DNA from: Kitasatospora griseola | GTDB taxonomy: Bacteria > Actinomycetota > Actinomycetes > Streptomycetales > Streptomycetaceae | NCBI RefSeq assembly: GCF_014648555.1 | Contig: NZ_BMRI01000029.1 | Location: 60,229-96,500, forward strand | DNA length: 36,272 bases | Reading direction: 5' to 3' | Position numbers and translations under genes: made by a program | The notes under the pieces: model-generated | What the model saw: the letters and a program-made list of their open reading frames with translations, nothing else | Databases searched by the model: none | What the model was told of the DNA's origin: nothing | In this document: positions 15,862 through 22,751 of the stretch, piece after piece | How the letters are laid out: each line of letters begins with the position of its first letter | Numbering within the stretch: the stretch's first letter is position 1

Positions 15862-15930
15862 AGGCTAGCCGCGCCCCGGGCCCGCACCATCGGCCGCGCG
15901 GAGCAGACCCGCCTACTCCCGCCGCAGTAC
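15862..15930 (-). promoter_or_regulatory. Kinase operon promoter with putative response-regulator site
   Basis: The site CTACTCCCGCCGCAGTAC (15913-15930) contains an imperfect dyad TACT...AGTA with six of eight pairs. A -10 TAGCCT lies at 15867-15862, six bases before the kinase ATG. No good -35 is seen, which fits an activator-dependent promoter. Confidence 0.55.
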
Positions 15931-15974
15931 GCGACGGGGTCGGCGCCCGGCGAGGCGTTCGCGCCCGCGGCCCG

Positions 15975-16841
15975 TCAGGGGATCCGCACCGCCCGGCCGG
16001 TGACCCGCACCCGGGTGTCGCCGGCGGTGAGGCCGACGGTCAGCAGGCCGGGCCGGCCGAGGTCCTCGCCCTGGTGCAGCGTCAGCCGGGCGGTGTCCAG
16101 GTGCCGCAGGTGGCGCAGGTAGGCGCCGAACGCGGCGGCGGCCGCGCCGGTGGCCGGGTCCTCGACGATGCCGCCGACCGGGAACGGGTCGCGGACGTGG
16201 AAGGTGGTGGCGTCCTGCTCCCAGACCAGTTGGAGGGTCACCAGGTCCAGCCGGCGCATCAGGGCGGCGAGCGCGTCGAAGTCGTAGTCGAGGTCGGCCA
16301 GCCGGGCCCTGGTGGCGGCGCCGATCACCAGGTGCCGGGCGCCGGCGTACGCGATCATCGGCGGCAGCTTCGCGTCCAGTTCGGCGGCCTGCCAGCCGAG
16401 TGCGTCGAGCGCCTCCGCGAGGTCCGCCGGGTCGATGTCCTCGACGCTCGGCGGAACACTCGTCAACGTCGCCGTGAACTCTCCGGTCGGGGTGCGCTCC
16501 ACCGCGACCGGCACCGGGCCCGCCTTGGTCTCGAACAGCAGCTCGCCGGGGCCGATCCGCTCGCCCAGCGCCACGGCGGCGGCGATGGTGGCGTGCCCGC
16601 AGAACGGCACCTCCGTCAGCGGGCTGAAGTAGCGGACGGTGCGGGTGCGCGGCTGGTCGGGCACGGGGGTGAGGAACGCCGTCTCGGAGTGGCCGAGCCG
16701 GGCGGCGAGGGCCAGTTGCTGCGCGTCGTCGAGCGCGGTGGCGTCCAGCACCACGCCGGCCGGGTTGCCGCCGGCGGGGTCGGCGGTGAAGGCGGCGTAC
16801 TGCAGCGGCGCGACGGAATCGGCCGGGGTGTTGTCGGTCAT
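15975..16841 (-). CDS. PhzF family isomerase
   Basis: A 288-residue protein of the PhzF / diaminopimelate-epimerase-like fold. The catalytic glutamate is E53 in LGHSETAFL; other family marks are the N-terminal FTADPAGGNPAGVVL, RYFSPLTEVPFCGHATIAAA, and the DPATGAAAAAFGAYL loop. Family members isomerise small aromatic or unsaturated acids; only a few take part in phenazine synthesis, and there are no phz genes here, so the substrate is unknown. It is divergent from the mannosyltransferase gene. I see no ribosome site before the ATG at 16841. Confidence 0.92.
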   Translation of the reverse strand: MTDNTPADSVAPLQYAAFTADPAGGNPAGVVLDATALDDAQQLALAARLGHSETAFLTPVPDQPRTRTVRYFSPLTEVPFCGHATIAAAVALGERIGPGELLFETKAGPVPVAVERTPTGEFTATLTSVPPSVEDIDPADLAEALDALGWQAAELDAKLPPMIAYAGARHLVIGAATRARLADLDYDFDALAALMRRLDLVTLQLVWEQDATTFHVRDPFPVGGIVEDPATGAAAAAFGAYLRHLRHLDTARLTLHQGEDLGRPGLLTVGLTAGDTRVRVTGRAVRIP

Positions 16842-16914
16842 GTCCGGGGAACGGACGGCCGGTCGCGCCGATTCCCCGGGCGGACCCCCGGAACGTACGT
16901 GCGGGGATCAACGC

Positions 16915-16920
16915 TAGACT
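16915..16920 (+). promoter_or_regulatory. Candidate -10 box of the mannosyltransferase gene
   Basis: TAGACT in an otherwise GC-rich gap, 43 bases before the start codon; a transcript starting near 16927 would carry a leader with GAGGACAGAAGA before the ATG. No convincing -35 box is seen. Confidence 0.35.
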
Positions 16921-16962
16921 GCCGCATCCGGCTCTCATAACCGTATCGAGGACAGAAGAAAC

Positions 16963-17691
16963 ATGGCTGAGGCCCACCCGAAGGTTGTTGTAGTTGTTCC
17001 GACGTACAACGAGCGGGAGAACCTCCCGGTCCTGGTAGGTCGGTTGGGCGAGCTCGGCATGCCGAACCTGCACGTGCTGGTAGTGGACGACAACTCCCCC
17101 GACGGCACGGGCGACGTGGCGGAGAAGCTGGCCGCCGAGTCGGGCGGCACGCTCACCGTGCTGCACCGCACCGACAAGGACGGCCTGGGCCGGGCCTACA
17201 TCGCGGGCATGACGCAGGCGCTGGAGAACGGCGCCGACATCGTGATCCAGATGGACGCCGACCTGTCGCACCCGCACACCGCGATCCCCGTCATGGTGGA
17301 GAAGCTCACCACCACCGACGCCTCGGTCGTGCTGGGCTCGCGCTACGTGCCGGGCGGCTCGACCGCGTCGGAGTGGCCGTGGCACCGCAAGGCGCTGTCG
17401 GCCTGGGCGAACTTCTACGTCAACGCGATCCTGCGGCTGAAGGTGAAGGACGCCACCGCGGGCTTCAAGGCCTGGGAGGCGCAGGCGCTGCGCCGGGTCG
17501 ACCTGCAGTCGGTGCGCTCCAACGGCTACTCGTTCCAGGTGGAGATGAACTACCGCGTGGTCAAGCGCGGCATGCGCATCGCCGAGGTGCCGATCCGCTT
17601 CGAGGAGCGGGTCGAGGGCATGTCGAAGATGAGCCTGGGCGTGCAGCTGGAGTCGGCTGTCGCTCCCTGGAAGCTCCGCTTCGGCAAGTGA
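16963..17691 (+). CDS. Polyprenol monophosphomannose synthase (GT2)
   Basis: A 242-residue family 2 glycosyltransferase of the dolichol/polyprenol-phosphate mannose synthase type. The nucleotide-binding start is VVVVVPTYNERENLPVLV, VVDDNSPDGTG follows, the metal-binding DxD is D98-A-D100 in QMDADLSHP, and the acceptor end has GSRYVPGG, ATAGFKAW and NGYSFQVEMNYR, RFEERVEGMSKMS. It transfers mannose from GDP-mannose to polyprenyl phosphate at the cytoplasmic membrane face, supplying protein O-mannosylation and lipoglycans. There is no C-terminal membrane domain, and the acyltransferase domain found fused in mycobacterial Ppm1 is absent and not adjacent. The first codons (GTTGTTGTAGTTGTT) use unusually many T-ending triplets, perhaps to keep the start region unstructured. 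Confidence 0.93.
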   Translation: MAEAHPKVVVVVPTYNERENLPVLVGRLGELGMPNLHVLVVDDNSPDGTGDVAEKLAAESGGTLTVLHRTDKDGLGRAYIAGMTQALENGADIVIQMDADLSHPHTAIPVMVEKLTTTDASVVLGSRYVPGGSTASEWPWHRKALSAWANFYVNAILRLKVKDATAGFKAWEAQALRRVDLQSVRSNGYSFQVEMNYRVVKRGMRIAEVPIRFEERVEGMSKMSLGVQLESAVAPWKLRFGK

Positions 17692-17707
17692 CGCCCCAGT
17701 AGTGCGC

Positions 17708-17748
17708 CGAACGGCGCGGGTCGACGGTCCGTCGACCCGCGCCGTTCG
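17708..17748. terminator. Strong bidirectional terminator
   Basis: A perfect 18-bp stem, CGAACGGCGCGGGTCGAC with its reverse complement, closed by the loop GGTCC. It starts 16 bases after the mannosyltransferase stop and faces the convergent ROK gene. Confidence 0.85.
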
Positions 17749-17781
17749 CGTTCTCCGACGCCGTTCCCCGGCGTTCCCGAC

Positions 17782-17817
17782 GCCGTTTCAGGGGCCGTTT
17801 CAGGGGCCGTTTCAGGA
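17782..17817. repeat. Three tandem 12-base repeats at the ROK gene 3' end
   Basis: GCCGTTTCAGGG is repeated three times without spacer (17782-17793, 17794-17805, 17806-17817, the last ending in A). On the minus strand each unit carries TGA in the ROK reading frame, so the first unit read ends the gene and the next two give back-up stops. Confidence 0.9.
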
Positions 17818-19020
17818 GGCCAGCACGGCCTGCGGGTCGTCCAGGTAGGGCTCCCAGGCGAGTTCGGCGGCCCCGACCAGCCCGGCGTGCGCGACCTGCG
17901 CGGGGACGATCGGGACGCGTCCGCTGCGGCCCCACAGGCAGCGTTCGGCGACCACGGCGGCCAGCCGGTCGGGGGCGGCCGCCAGCAGGTCCAGGTGCAG
18001 GCCGCTGAGCACGATCCGGTCGGGGTTGAGGATGTTGACCAGCCCGGCCAGGCCCAGGCCGAGGCGGTCCACCACGTGCTCGACGGCGTCGGCAGCCTCC
18101 GGGTCGCGGGCCAGTTCGCGGGCCTGTGCCAGCAGCGGCCGGCCGGGGTCGGGGCGGCGCTTCGCGGCGGCGAACAGCGCGTCGGTGTCGGTCTCGGCGT
18201 TCAGGCAACCGCGGTTGCCGCACGGGCAGGGCCGGCCGAGCGGGTCGACGGTGAGGTGGCCGACCTCCAGCGCGAGGCCCGAACTGCCGGTGTGCAGGCG
18301 GCCGTCGACGACCAGCGCGCCGCCGACGCCGCGGTGCCCGGAGGTGACCAGCAGCAGGTGCCGGGCGTCGCGGCCGGCGCCGTGCCGGTGCTCGGCGAGC
18401 GCGGCCAGGTTGGCGTCGTTGGCGACGGCGGTCGGAAGCGCGGTACGGGCGCGCGGCCCGAGGTCCGCGCCGGCCACCTGTGCGGCGAACAGGTCGGCGA
18501 CGGGGGTGCCGGACGGCCAGTCGAAGTGCAGCGCGGCGAGCGCGGTGCCGTCGGGCTCGGTGACGGGGTTGGGCAGCGCGAGGGCGAAGCCGAGCACCCG
18601 GCGGCGGCTGCCCCGGGCGAGCTCCGCGCCGGCCGCGGCGACGGCGCCGAGCAGGCGCTCGGGCGCGGTGTCGGCGGGCAGCGGCAGGTGGACGGTCTCC
18701 AGCAGCCGGCCGCCGAGGCCGGCCAGCGCGGCGGAGACGCCGTCGGCGTGCAGTTGGGCGGCGAGCACGGCGGGGCCCGGGTCGGCGACCGCGAGGCGGT
18801 GCGAGGGGCGGCCGCGGCCGCCGCCGGCCGGACGGGAGTCGACGCTGATCAGGCCGAGCGCCTCCAGTTCGCCGGTGACCGCGCCGGCGGTGGCGCGGGT
18901 GACGTCGAGGGCGCCGGTGAGCGCGGAGCGGGTCGGGGCCTGCCCGGTGTGGATCAGGCGCAGCGCCGGTCCGAGCAGGGTGCGGCCGCGGTCGGGGGCG
19001 GTGCGGCGCGGGGTGCTCAC
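17812..19020 (-). CDS. ROK family transcriptional regulator
   Basis: A 402-residue ROK protein with an N-terminal DNA-binding domain. The winged helix is about residues 10-65 (LRLIHTGQAPTRSALTGALDVTRATAGAVTGELEALGLI). The sugar-kinase-like part has NDANLAALAEHRHGAG, the GHRGVGGALVVDG loop, and the zinc-binding cysteine cluster CPCGNRGCLNAE. The cluster and GHxxVxPxGxxCxCGxxGC-type context (here GHLTVDPLGRPCPCGNRGC) identify a ROK repressor of the NagC/XylR type. Typical effectors are sugars or phosphosugars. The start is GTG 19020, and the gene is divergent from an MFS transporter whose promoter contains a perfect palindrome, the likely operator. Confidence 0.93.
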   Translation of the reverse strand: MSTPRRTAPDRGRTLLGPALRLIHTGQAPTRSALTGALDVTRATAGAVTGELEALGLISVDSRPAGGGRGRPSHRLAVADPGPAVLAAQLHADGVSAALAGLGGRLLETVHLPLPADTAPERLLGAVAAAGAELARGSRRRVLGFALALPNPVTEPDGTALAALHFDWPSGTPVADLFAAQVAGADLGPRARTALPTAVANDANLAALAEHRHGAGRDARHLLLVTSGHRGVGGALVVDGRLHTGSSGLALEVGHLTVDPLGRPCPCGNRGCLNAETDTDALFAAAKRRPDPGRPLLAQARELARDPEAADAVEHVVDRLGLGLAGLVNILNPDRIVLSGLHLDLLAAAPDRLAAVVAERCLWGRSGRVPIVPAQVAHAGLVGAAELAWEPYLDDPQAVLAS

Positions 19021-19040
19021 GGCTGGGCTCCGGTTCGGGC

Positions 19041-19070
19041 TTGAAGGTGTGTGCGGCACACCCCTATTCT
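19041..19070 (+). promoter_or_regulatory. MFS gene promoter with embedded palindrome (ROK operator candidate)
   Basis: A -35 TTGAAG (19041-19046) and -10 TATTCT (19065-19070) are spaced by 18 bases. Between them lies the perfect palindrome GGTGTG-TGCGG-CACACC (19046-19062). Binding there would block RNA polymerase, and its distance from the ROK start (26 bases) would also affect that gene. Confidence 0.72.
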
Positions 19071-19076
19071 GACTTT

Positions 19077-20294
19077 GTGCCGCTAATGAACAAAACAGTA
19101 GCCCGCCCCTCGTCCTCCACCTCCCCGTCCGGCCGACGATCCTCCTGGTCGGCGGCACGCCTCGCCCTCACCGCCTTCTTCGCCGTCGACGGCTTCCTGT
19201 TCGCCGCCTGGGTGGTCCGCATCCCCGACGTCCGCGCGCAGGTCGCGGCCTCGCACAGCGCGCTGGGCCTGGCCCTGCTGTGCATCTCGGCCGGCGCGGT
19301 CGCCACCATGGCGCTGGTCGGCCGGCTCTGCCTGCGCTTCGGCTCCCGCCCCGTCACGGTCGCCGCCCTCGGCGTGTTCTCGCTCGCCGTCGCGCTGCCC
19401 GCGCACACCCACTCGGTGCTCGCCCTCGGCGCGGTGCTGCTGCTGTTCGGCGCCGGCTACGGCGCGGCCAACGTGGCGATGAACAGCGCCGCCGTCGACC
19501 TGGTCGCCGAACTCCGACGGCCCGTCATGCCCAGCTTCCACGCGGGCTACAGCCTCGGCGGCCTGCTCGGCGCGGCCGTCGGCGGCCTGCTCGCCGGGCG
19601 GCTCTCCGCGTCCTGGGCGCTGGCGTCGGCCGCCGCCCTCGGACTGGCCGTCACCGCCGCCGCCGGAACCGCCCTGCTGCGCGCCCCCGCGGCCCGCCCG
19701 CGGCCCGTCAACAGCCCTGCGGAGCCCGCCGGTTCGCGGCTCTCCCGGCACACCCGGCTGCTCGTGGTGCTGCTCGGCCTGACCGCCCTGTGCACCGCGT
19801 ACGGCGAGGGCGCGCTCGCCGACTGGGCCACCCTGCACCTCACCGACGACGTCCACGCGAGCACCGCCATGGCCGCCGCGGGCTACGCGGCCTTCGCGTT
19901 CGCGATGACGGCGGGCCGGCTCTCCGGCACCTGGCTCTCCGAGCGCCTCGGCCAGACCCGGGTCGTCCTGTTCGGCGGCCTGGCCGCCTGCGCGGGCATG
20001 GCCGCCGCCGCCCTCGCCCCGTCCGTCGCCGTCGCACTCGCGGGCTTCGTCCTGGTCGGCCTCGGCCTGGCCAACGTCTTCCCGCTCGCCATCGCCCGGG
20101 CCGGCGCGGCGGCCGGCCCGCAGGGCGTGGCCACCGCCTCCACCCTCGGCTACGCGGGCATGCTGATCGGCCCGCCGGCCATCGGCTTCCTCGCCGACGC
20201 GCTCTCCCTGCCCGCCGCGCTGCTCACCGTCGCCGCCACCTCGGCCCTCGCGGGCCTGCTGTCCCTCACCGTCCGCCGCCACCGGGCGGCGTGA
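19077..20294 (+). CDS. MFS transporter
   Basis: A 405-residue major facilitator with about twelve membrane segments (for example ALTAFFAVDGFLFAAWVVRIPDV, LGLALLCISAGAVATMALVGRL, SLGGLLGAAVGGLLAG, VVLLGLTALCTAYGEGALADW, AGFVLVGLGLANVFPLAIARAG). The motif FAAWVVRIPDVRAQV and the GEGALADWATLHL segment resemble the YbjJ/fucose-permease-like branch. With a ROK repressor beside it, a sugar or sugar-derivative substrate is likely (inference). The -10 box ends six bases before GTG 19077 and there is no ribosome site, so I place a leaderless start there; ATG 19086 in the same frame is the alternative. Confidence 0.88.
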   Translation: MPLMNKTVARPSSSTSPSGRRSSWSAARLALTAFFAVDGFLFAAWVVRIPDVRAQVAASHSALGLALLCISAGAVATMALVGRLCLRFGSRPVTVAALGVFSLAVALPAHTHSVLALGAVLLLFGAGYGAANVAMNSAAVDLVAELRRPVMPSFHAGYSLGGLLGAAVGGLLAGRLSASWALASAAALGLAVTAAAGTALLRAPAARPRPVNSPAEPAGSRLSRHTRLLVVLLGLTALCTAYGEGALADWATLHLTDDVHASTAMAAAGYAAFAFAMTAGRLSGTWLSERLGQTRVVLFGGLAACAGMAAAALAPSVAVALAGFVLVGLGLANVFPLAIARAGAAAGPQGVATASTLGYAGMLIGPPAIGFLADALSLPAALLTVAATSALAGLLSLTVRRHRAA

Positions 20295-20307
20295 CGCCCG
20301 CACAGGT

Positions 20308-20349
20308 GAACGGCGGCCCGGACGCCCCCACGCGCCCAGGCCGCCGTTC
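20308..20349. terminator. Hairpin between convergent genes
   Basis: Perfect 11-bp arms GAACGGCGGCC and GGCCGCCGTTC separated by 20 bases, between the MFS stop and the stop of the minus-strand hypothetical gene. Confidence 0.6.
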
Positions 20350-20365
20350 GGTCATTGAGGCCCCG

Positions 20366-20698
20366 TCAGGGCCTGTACAGCTGCGCGACGCTCAGCAGCG
20401 CGCCCTTGGCGTCGAGCTTCACCGCGTACTGGTTGCCGTGGCAGCGGTACGGCGCGGCCGGCTGCTTGTGCTGCAGGCAGGCCTCCTGGGTCTTCATGAA
20501 GACGAACACGTCGACCTCCTCGGCCTCCAGGTTCTCGTCCGGCAGCAGGGTCTCGGTGTCGTTGCCGACGTCGTGGACCTCGGGCTCGCCGACCGCCTCG
20601 AAGGAGCCGTCGCTGGGCACGTCGGGCCCGCAGACGAACGTGGCGCCCTTGGCGGCGCCCGCCGTCAGGGCGGCGGCGGTGACACGGCTGAGGCGCAT
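20366..20698 (-). CDS. Hypothetical protein
   Basis: A 110-residue protein that I do not recognise. Codons end almost entirely in G or C, supporting a real gene. The N-terminus has a short Ala-rich stretch (SRVTAAALTAGAAKGATFVCG) but no clear signal peptide or lipobox. The rest is acidic (EPEVHDVGNDTETLLPDENLEAEEVDVFVF) and ends in a part with two cysteines (QEACLQHKQ, YRCHGNQ). No ribosome site stands out before the ATG at 20698. The 220 bases upstream, up to the acyltransferase gene, show no gene or clear promoter. Confidence 0.72.
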   Translation of the reverse strand: MRLSRVTAAALTAGAAKGATFVCGPDVPSDGSFEAVGEPEVHDVGNDTETLLPDENLEAEEVDVFVFMKTQEACLQHKQPAAPYRCHGNQYAVKLDAKGALLSVAQLYRP

Positions 20699-20918
20699 GG
20701 TCGGTTCCAGGTGACGTGGTAGCTGCTGGCATGGACCCGGGACGCGACCTGTCGGCGCCCCCGCGGCCCGACCCCGTCACTTCCAAGATCCACGAGGGAG
20801 CATCCTGCCCCACTCGACAGCCCCCACCACGCCGATCCGGCCCTCCCGGTCTCGGGTGTTGTCCACCTGTGACGGTCGTTGCACCCCGTGCCACGGCCTT
20901 CGGAGCTCCGTCCGGCGG

Positions 20919-21686
20919 CTACGCCTCGGGGGCGGTGTTCTCGCCGGGCAGGCGCAGGTCCCAGCCGACCAGGGCGCGGAGCTGCTCGGCGGTGACGCCG
21001 TCGGGGACGGGGCGCGGGGCCTCGTGGCGGATCGGCGGCTGCCAGCCGTCCTCGGGGTTCCAGGTGCGGACCTGGCGGGCGGGGGCGCCGGCCACCACCG
21101 CGAAGTCGGGGACCTCGCCCGAGACCACCGAGTTGGCGGCGACCACCACGTTGCGGCCGAGCCGCGCGCCGGGCAGGATCACCGCGCCGGTGCCGATCCA
21201 GGAGCCGGCGCCGATCGAGACCGGCTCGTTGCGCGGCCACTGCTTGCCGATGGGCAGTTCGGTGTCGCGGTACTCGTGGGCCTGGTCGGTGATGTACACG
21301 TTCGGGCCGGTCCACACGTCGTCGCCGAGCACGATCTGCTGGTGGCCGACGATGTGGCTGCCGCGGCCGATCACGCAGCCGCCGCCGATCCGGACGATCG
21401 GCTCGGGGCCGAGGTCGAGCCCGGGCAGGAAGCCGGCCGAGATGGTGACGCGTTCGCCGATGATGGAGAACGGCCCGATGGTGATCCACTGCTCGTTGAA
21501 CACGGTGCCGAGCGGGAACGCCAGCTTGGTGCCGTCACCGAGCTCCCCGAACCGGTACGGCCCGGGGCTCCGGTTGCTGACGGCGCCGGCGTCCTGCACC
21601 CAGCGCCAGCCGCGGTGCACCGCGCGCCCGGCCGCCCGGCGCGACCTCTCACGGACGGATCCCAGCAGCGCGCGGACGATCGACAT
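20919..21686 (-). CDS. Acyltransferase with left-handed parallel beta-helix (hexapeptide repeats)
   Basis: A 255-residue protein with hexapeptide-repeat turns from about residue 68 to 205 (ITIGPFSIIGERVTISAGF, VRIGGGCVIGRGSHIVGHQQIVLGDDVWTGPNVYITDQAH, VSIGAGSWIGTGAVILPGARLGRNVVVAANSVVSGEVPDFAVVAGAPARQV). The histidine in DQAHEYRD corresponds to the catalytic position of xenobiotic/maltose O-acetyltransferases. It should transfer an acyl group from acyl-CoA to a hydroxyl or amine; the acceptor is unknown. The C-terminal tail ends in a conserved-looking VGWDLRLPGEN. A TACGGT -10 candidate six bases before the ATG suggests a leaderless start, though less surely than for other genes here. Confidence 0.9.
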   Translation of the reverse strand: MSIVRALLGSVRERSRRAAGRAVHRGWRWVQDAGAVSNRSPGPYRFGELGDGTKLAFPLGTVFNEQWITIGPFSIIGERVTISAGFLPGLDLGPEPIVRIGGGCVIGRGSHIVGHQQIVLGDDVWTGPNVYITDQAHEYRDTELPIGKQWPRNEPVSIGAGSWIGTGAVILPGARLGRNVVVAANSVVSGEVPDFAVVAGAPARQVRTWNPEDGWQPPIRHEAPRPVPDGVTAEQLRALVGWDLRLPGENTAPEA

Positions 21687-21790
21687 GCGCTCACCGTATC
21701 GGCCGGCAGCGGCCCGCGGCAGGCAACGGGACCAAACTCACACCGGCCGGTAACTTCCGGCGTACGCCCAGGTCAGCGCACCCGGCCGGG

Positions 21791-22555
21791 TCAGCGCACC
21801 CAGCGCGCGGGCCGCTTCTCCAGGAACGCGCGCATCCCCTCCTGCGCCTCCTCGGAGCCGAACAGCCGCGCGGACTGGGCGACCAGCTCCTCGGTGTGCC
21901 GCTCGAAGGACTCCCGGACGGCGGCGTTGGCCAGCCGCTTGGACTCGGCGAGGCCCTGCGGCGAGCACAGCCGCAGCGCGTCCAGCACGGTCTTCAGCGC
22001 GGCGCCGGTGTCGTCGGCGGCCTCGGTGACCAGGCCGATCCGGGCCGCCTCGGCGGAGTCGAAGGTCTCGCCGGTGAGGTAGTAGCGGGCGGCGGCGCGC
22101 GGCTCCAGCTTGGGGCGCAGCGGCAGCGAGATGACGGCGGGGGCGAGGCCGAGGCGGGCCTCGGTGAAGGCGAAGGTGCAGTCGGGTCCGGCGACGGCGA
22201 GGTCGCAGGCGCCGACCAGGCCGAGCCCGCCGGCCCGGACGTGGCCGTCGAGGCGGGCGATCACCGGCTTGGGGCAGTCGACGATGGCGCGCTGCAGGGC
22301 GACCAGGCCGCGCGGTCCGACGGTGGGGTCGTCGCCGGTCGCCTCGGAGAGGTCGGCGCCGGCGCAGAACACCCGGCCGGTGTGGCCGAGGACGACCGCC
22401 CGGACCTCGGGGTCGGCGGCGGCGTCGGCCAGGCCGCGGGTGAGTTCGGCCATCAGCCGGGTGGAGAGCGCGTTGCGGTTGTGCGGGGAGTCGAGTTCGA
22501 GGGTGGTGACGGCGTCGGCGGTGCTGCGGCGCAGGAGGGGAGCTTCGCTGGTCAT
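21791..22555 (-). CDS. Enoyl-CoA hydratase/isomerase family protein (LiuC/AtuE-like)
   Basis: A 254-residue crotonase. The oxyanion-hole segments are CAGADLSE (64-71) and GHVRAGGLGL (104-113). The glutamate of FAFTEARLG, E132, matches the second catalytic glutamate of enoyl-CoA hydratase; the first is replaced (G112). The pattern RAGGxGLVGACDLA...F.FTE.RLGLAPAVIS is that of methylglutaconyl- and isohexenylglutaconyl-CoA hydratases of leucine and terpene catabolism, where that glutamate is also missing. No carboxylase, lyase or dehydrogenase partner is adjacent, so the pathway is uncertain. It is divergent from the GH19 chitinase gene. Confidence 0.9.
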   Translation of the reverse strand: MTSEAPLLRRSTADAVTTLELDSPHNRNALSTRLMAELTRGLADAAADPEVRAVVLGHTGRVFCAGADLSEATGDDPTVGPRGLVALQRAIVDCPKPVIARLDGHVRAGGLGLVGACDLAVAGPDCTFAFTEARLGLAPAVISLPLRPKLEPRAAARYYLTGETFDSAEAARIGLVTEAADDTGAALKTVLDALRLCSPQGLAESKRLANAAVRESFERHTEELVAQSARLFGSEEAQEGMRAFLEKRPARWVR

Positions 22556-22670
22556 CTGGGCTGGTCTGCCTTCCGGCTGAGGGTGGGTCGGGCGGTGTCC
22601 GCCTGCACCCTGGCACGACAGCGCCCCGACTGACCAGTACCCCGTGCGTACACACCCTCAATTCTCTTAA

Positions 22671-22712
22671 GGTATAGACCTATTGACTGTTAACGGTCAC
22701 CCTGGGTTGAGT
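22671..22712 (+). promoter_or_regulatory. Chitinase control element and promoter, GH19 gene
   Basis: GGTATAGACCT (22671-22681) is followed by TTGACT (22683-22688) as -35; a weak -10 TTGAGT lies at 22707-22712 (spacer 18). The block GGTATAGACCT-R-TTGAC is shared with the GH18 gene. Its core GGT-N-TAGACC differs by one base from the DasR core GGTCTAGACC. A weaker GGTCACCCT follows at 22695-22703. Confidence 0.68.
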
Positions 22713-22751
22713 GCTCGACACACCGCTCGTTCCCCCCACAAGGAGTGGCCG

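Noticed and set aside
15975..16841. Phenazine biosynthesis locus
   Set aside because: Only a PhzF-fold protein is present; no other phz gene is in the window and most PhzF-like proteins have other roles.
17782..17817. CRISPR-like repeats
   Set aside because: The three 12-base units are directly adjacent, without spacers, and no cas genes are present.
20716..21753. Plus-strand frame opposite the acyltransferase gene
   Set aside because: No family similarity and unfavourable codon third positions, while the opposite strand has clear hexapeptide repeats.
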